64,000 nt of DNA. It comes from Camarhynchus parvulus. Lineage: Eukaryota > Chordata > Aves > Passeriformes > Thraupidae. Positions within the stretch are counted from its first letter, which is position 1, and every line of letters begins with the position of its first letter. Positions 63,354-64,000 of this stretch are shown here, piece by piece. The DNA is taken from NCBI RefSeq assembly GCF_901933205.1, contig NC_044584.1, positions 15,789,001-15,853,000 on the forward strand, in the 5' to 3' direction. Under the pieces are notes generated by a model, which saw only the letters and a list, made by a program, of their open reading frames with translations, was not told the origin of the DNA and searched no databases. Both the position numbers and the translations under genes were made by a program.

Positions 63354-63700
63354 ATGGCTGCAAACCCTGTAAAGCCTCGAGAACCATTCTGCGTCTCGAA
63401 CCTCCACAGCTCCCAACTCCCAAAAATACCCCACAAAACTGACTGCAGCTTAGGGAAACTGCTCATTTGAGCCCTCTCAGCAACCAGGAGAGAGACACAA
63501 AGAAGATCCCCCAGGATGTGACTCAGCCCACCTAAATTAAACCCTTACTCTGAATTGCCTGCCTCTGTCTCTGCTGATTGCATGGGAGTGCAGGAGTCTG
63601 GTTTAGAACACAACCTGCTCTTGTCTCCACCCTTCAGCTTCCCAACAACTTTGTTCCCAAAAGAGAGACCTCTCACACATGCTTTGGCTGCAACACCGTT
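63354..63700. other. Unique DNA upstream of the putative promoter
   Basis: No repeat family is recognised. The stretch contains a TGACTCA AP-1-type site in GATGTGACTCAGCCC near 63515-63530 and a few CpGs. It may be proximal regulatory DNA for the start region that follows. Short open frames on both strands have no domain. Confidence 0.4.
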
Positions 63701-63707
63701 AGCTACG

Positions 63708-63783
63708 AGCCAATCAAATTTATTTTCTTCCTCCAATTAAGTTTGAGGGAGTTATAAAAAGCCAAAATCTCAGAGATCGCTAG
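63708..63783 (+). promoter_or_regulatory. Putative TATA/CCAAT core promoter
   Basis: AGCCAATCA at 63708-63716 is a good CCAAT box and a second CCAAT is at 63733-63737. TATAAAAA at 63753-63760 has consensus form. The CCAAT-to-TATA distance is about 40 bp, and a start site would be expected near 63780-63785. An ATG and a splice donor follow within 70 bp. I recognise no retroviral LTR ends around it, so a tissue-specific host promoter is plausible. The gene itself would lie beyond the window. Confidence 0.45.
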
Positions 63784-63821
63784 AAAAATTCTGTTTTCGC
63801 TGAGATGAATGCCTGCTACAG
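63784..63821 (+). other. Candidate short first exon (unidentified)
   Basis: The candidate runs from the expected start site to TACAG|GTAAAT (GT at 63822-63823). An ATG at 63805 (GAGATGA; A at -3 is not met, G at -3) would give MNACY plus a split codon. The exon could also be noncoding, as in several TATA-driven bird genes that start with a tiny first exon. The peptide is too short to identify. Confidence 0.3.
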
Positions 63822-63823
63822 GT

Positions 63824-64000
63824 AAATAAAAATATGCTGTACATTGATGGGTTTTGTACGCAACTGTTCAAAAGTCTTGACTGTGAAAGAATATTTATTT
63901 TTAACATCTAAAATTTACTCAGATTTCATTACTTACAATTAAATCCTGTTTCAAAAATCCAACCTGATTAAGAACATTCAGGCTTAGGGCTTTTCAATAA
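63824..64000. other. Possible first-intron start; window end
   Basis: AT-rich DNA follows the putative donor. No second exon or repeat is visible before the window ends. Confidence 0.35.

Noticed and set aside
1..64000. CRISPR arrays, tRNA, rRNA or operon-like gene clusters
   Set aside because: I found no spaced direct repeats with unique spacers, no cloverleaf candidates I could support and no dense coding. The window is vertebrate noncoding DNA.

Overview
This window reads as a gene-poor, AT-rich piece of a bird nuclear chromosome, probably a songbird. The evidence is three 3'-end fragments of CR1 LINEs with the typical bird octamer tail (repeats of ATTCTRTG). There are also two solo long terminal repeats of avian endogenous-retrovirus type, one of which I recall as common in passerines. 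No long coding frame is convincing. The longer open frames lie on repeats, low-complexity DNA or GC-rich DNA and look like by-products. No bacterial, organellar or CRISPR-type content is visible, and I recognise no tRNA or rRNA.

Layout: 1-5.7 kb is unique noncoding DNA. At 5.74-6.39 kb is a minus-strand CR1 with a second CR1 fragment nested in it. From 6.4 to 17.8 kb the DNA is unique, with stretches that read like conserved noncoding DNA. It also holds a perfect 7 x 41 bp minisatellite (9884-10170), a possible small exon (12958-13066) and a 20-bp perfect palindrome (15318). At 17.8-18.7 kb is a CpG-enriched, promoter-like segment with a possible minus-strand first exon ending in CAG|GTAAGT. 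A 120-bp tandem duplication (21571-21821) follows. Next is a 4 x 45 bp G-rich minisatellite (23166-23345) abutting a compact CpG island (23346-23700), the sharpest composition change in the window.

From 23.7 to 40 kb the DNA is mostly unique, with CR1 fragments at 31.09-31.84 and 37.44-38.05 kb. A compound ATCT/TA/TG/TAA microsatellite lies at 40.09-40.31 kb. A solo LTR is at 42657-43049, a 51-nt strictly alternating purine-pyrimidine tract at 43574-43624, and a second, decayed LTR at 46956-47494. From 47.5 to 63.2 kb there is unique DNA with several enhancer-like blocks and possible old CR1-type relics. The window ends with a 64-bp tandem duplication (63227-63353) upstream of a plus-strand segment with a CCAAT box, a TATA box and a possible first exon with a splice donor (63710-63823).

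No gene network can be described. The likeliest functional content is regulatory DNA and the 5' ends of transcripts whose bodies lie elsewhere. Three places look most like transcription starts: the minus-strand exon near 18.0-18.5 kb, the CpG island at 23.4-23.7 kb and the TATA promoter at 63.75 kb. Each is a hypothesis from sequence signals alone.
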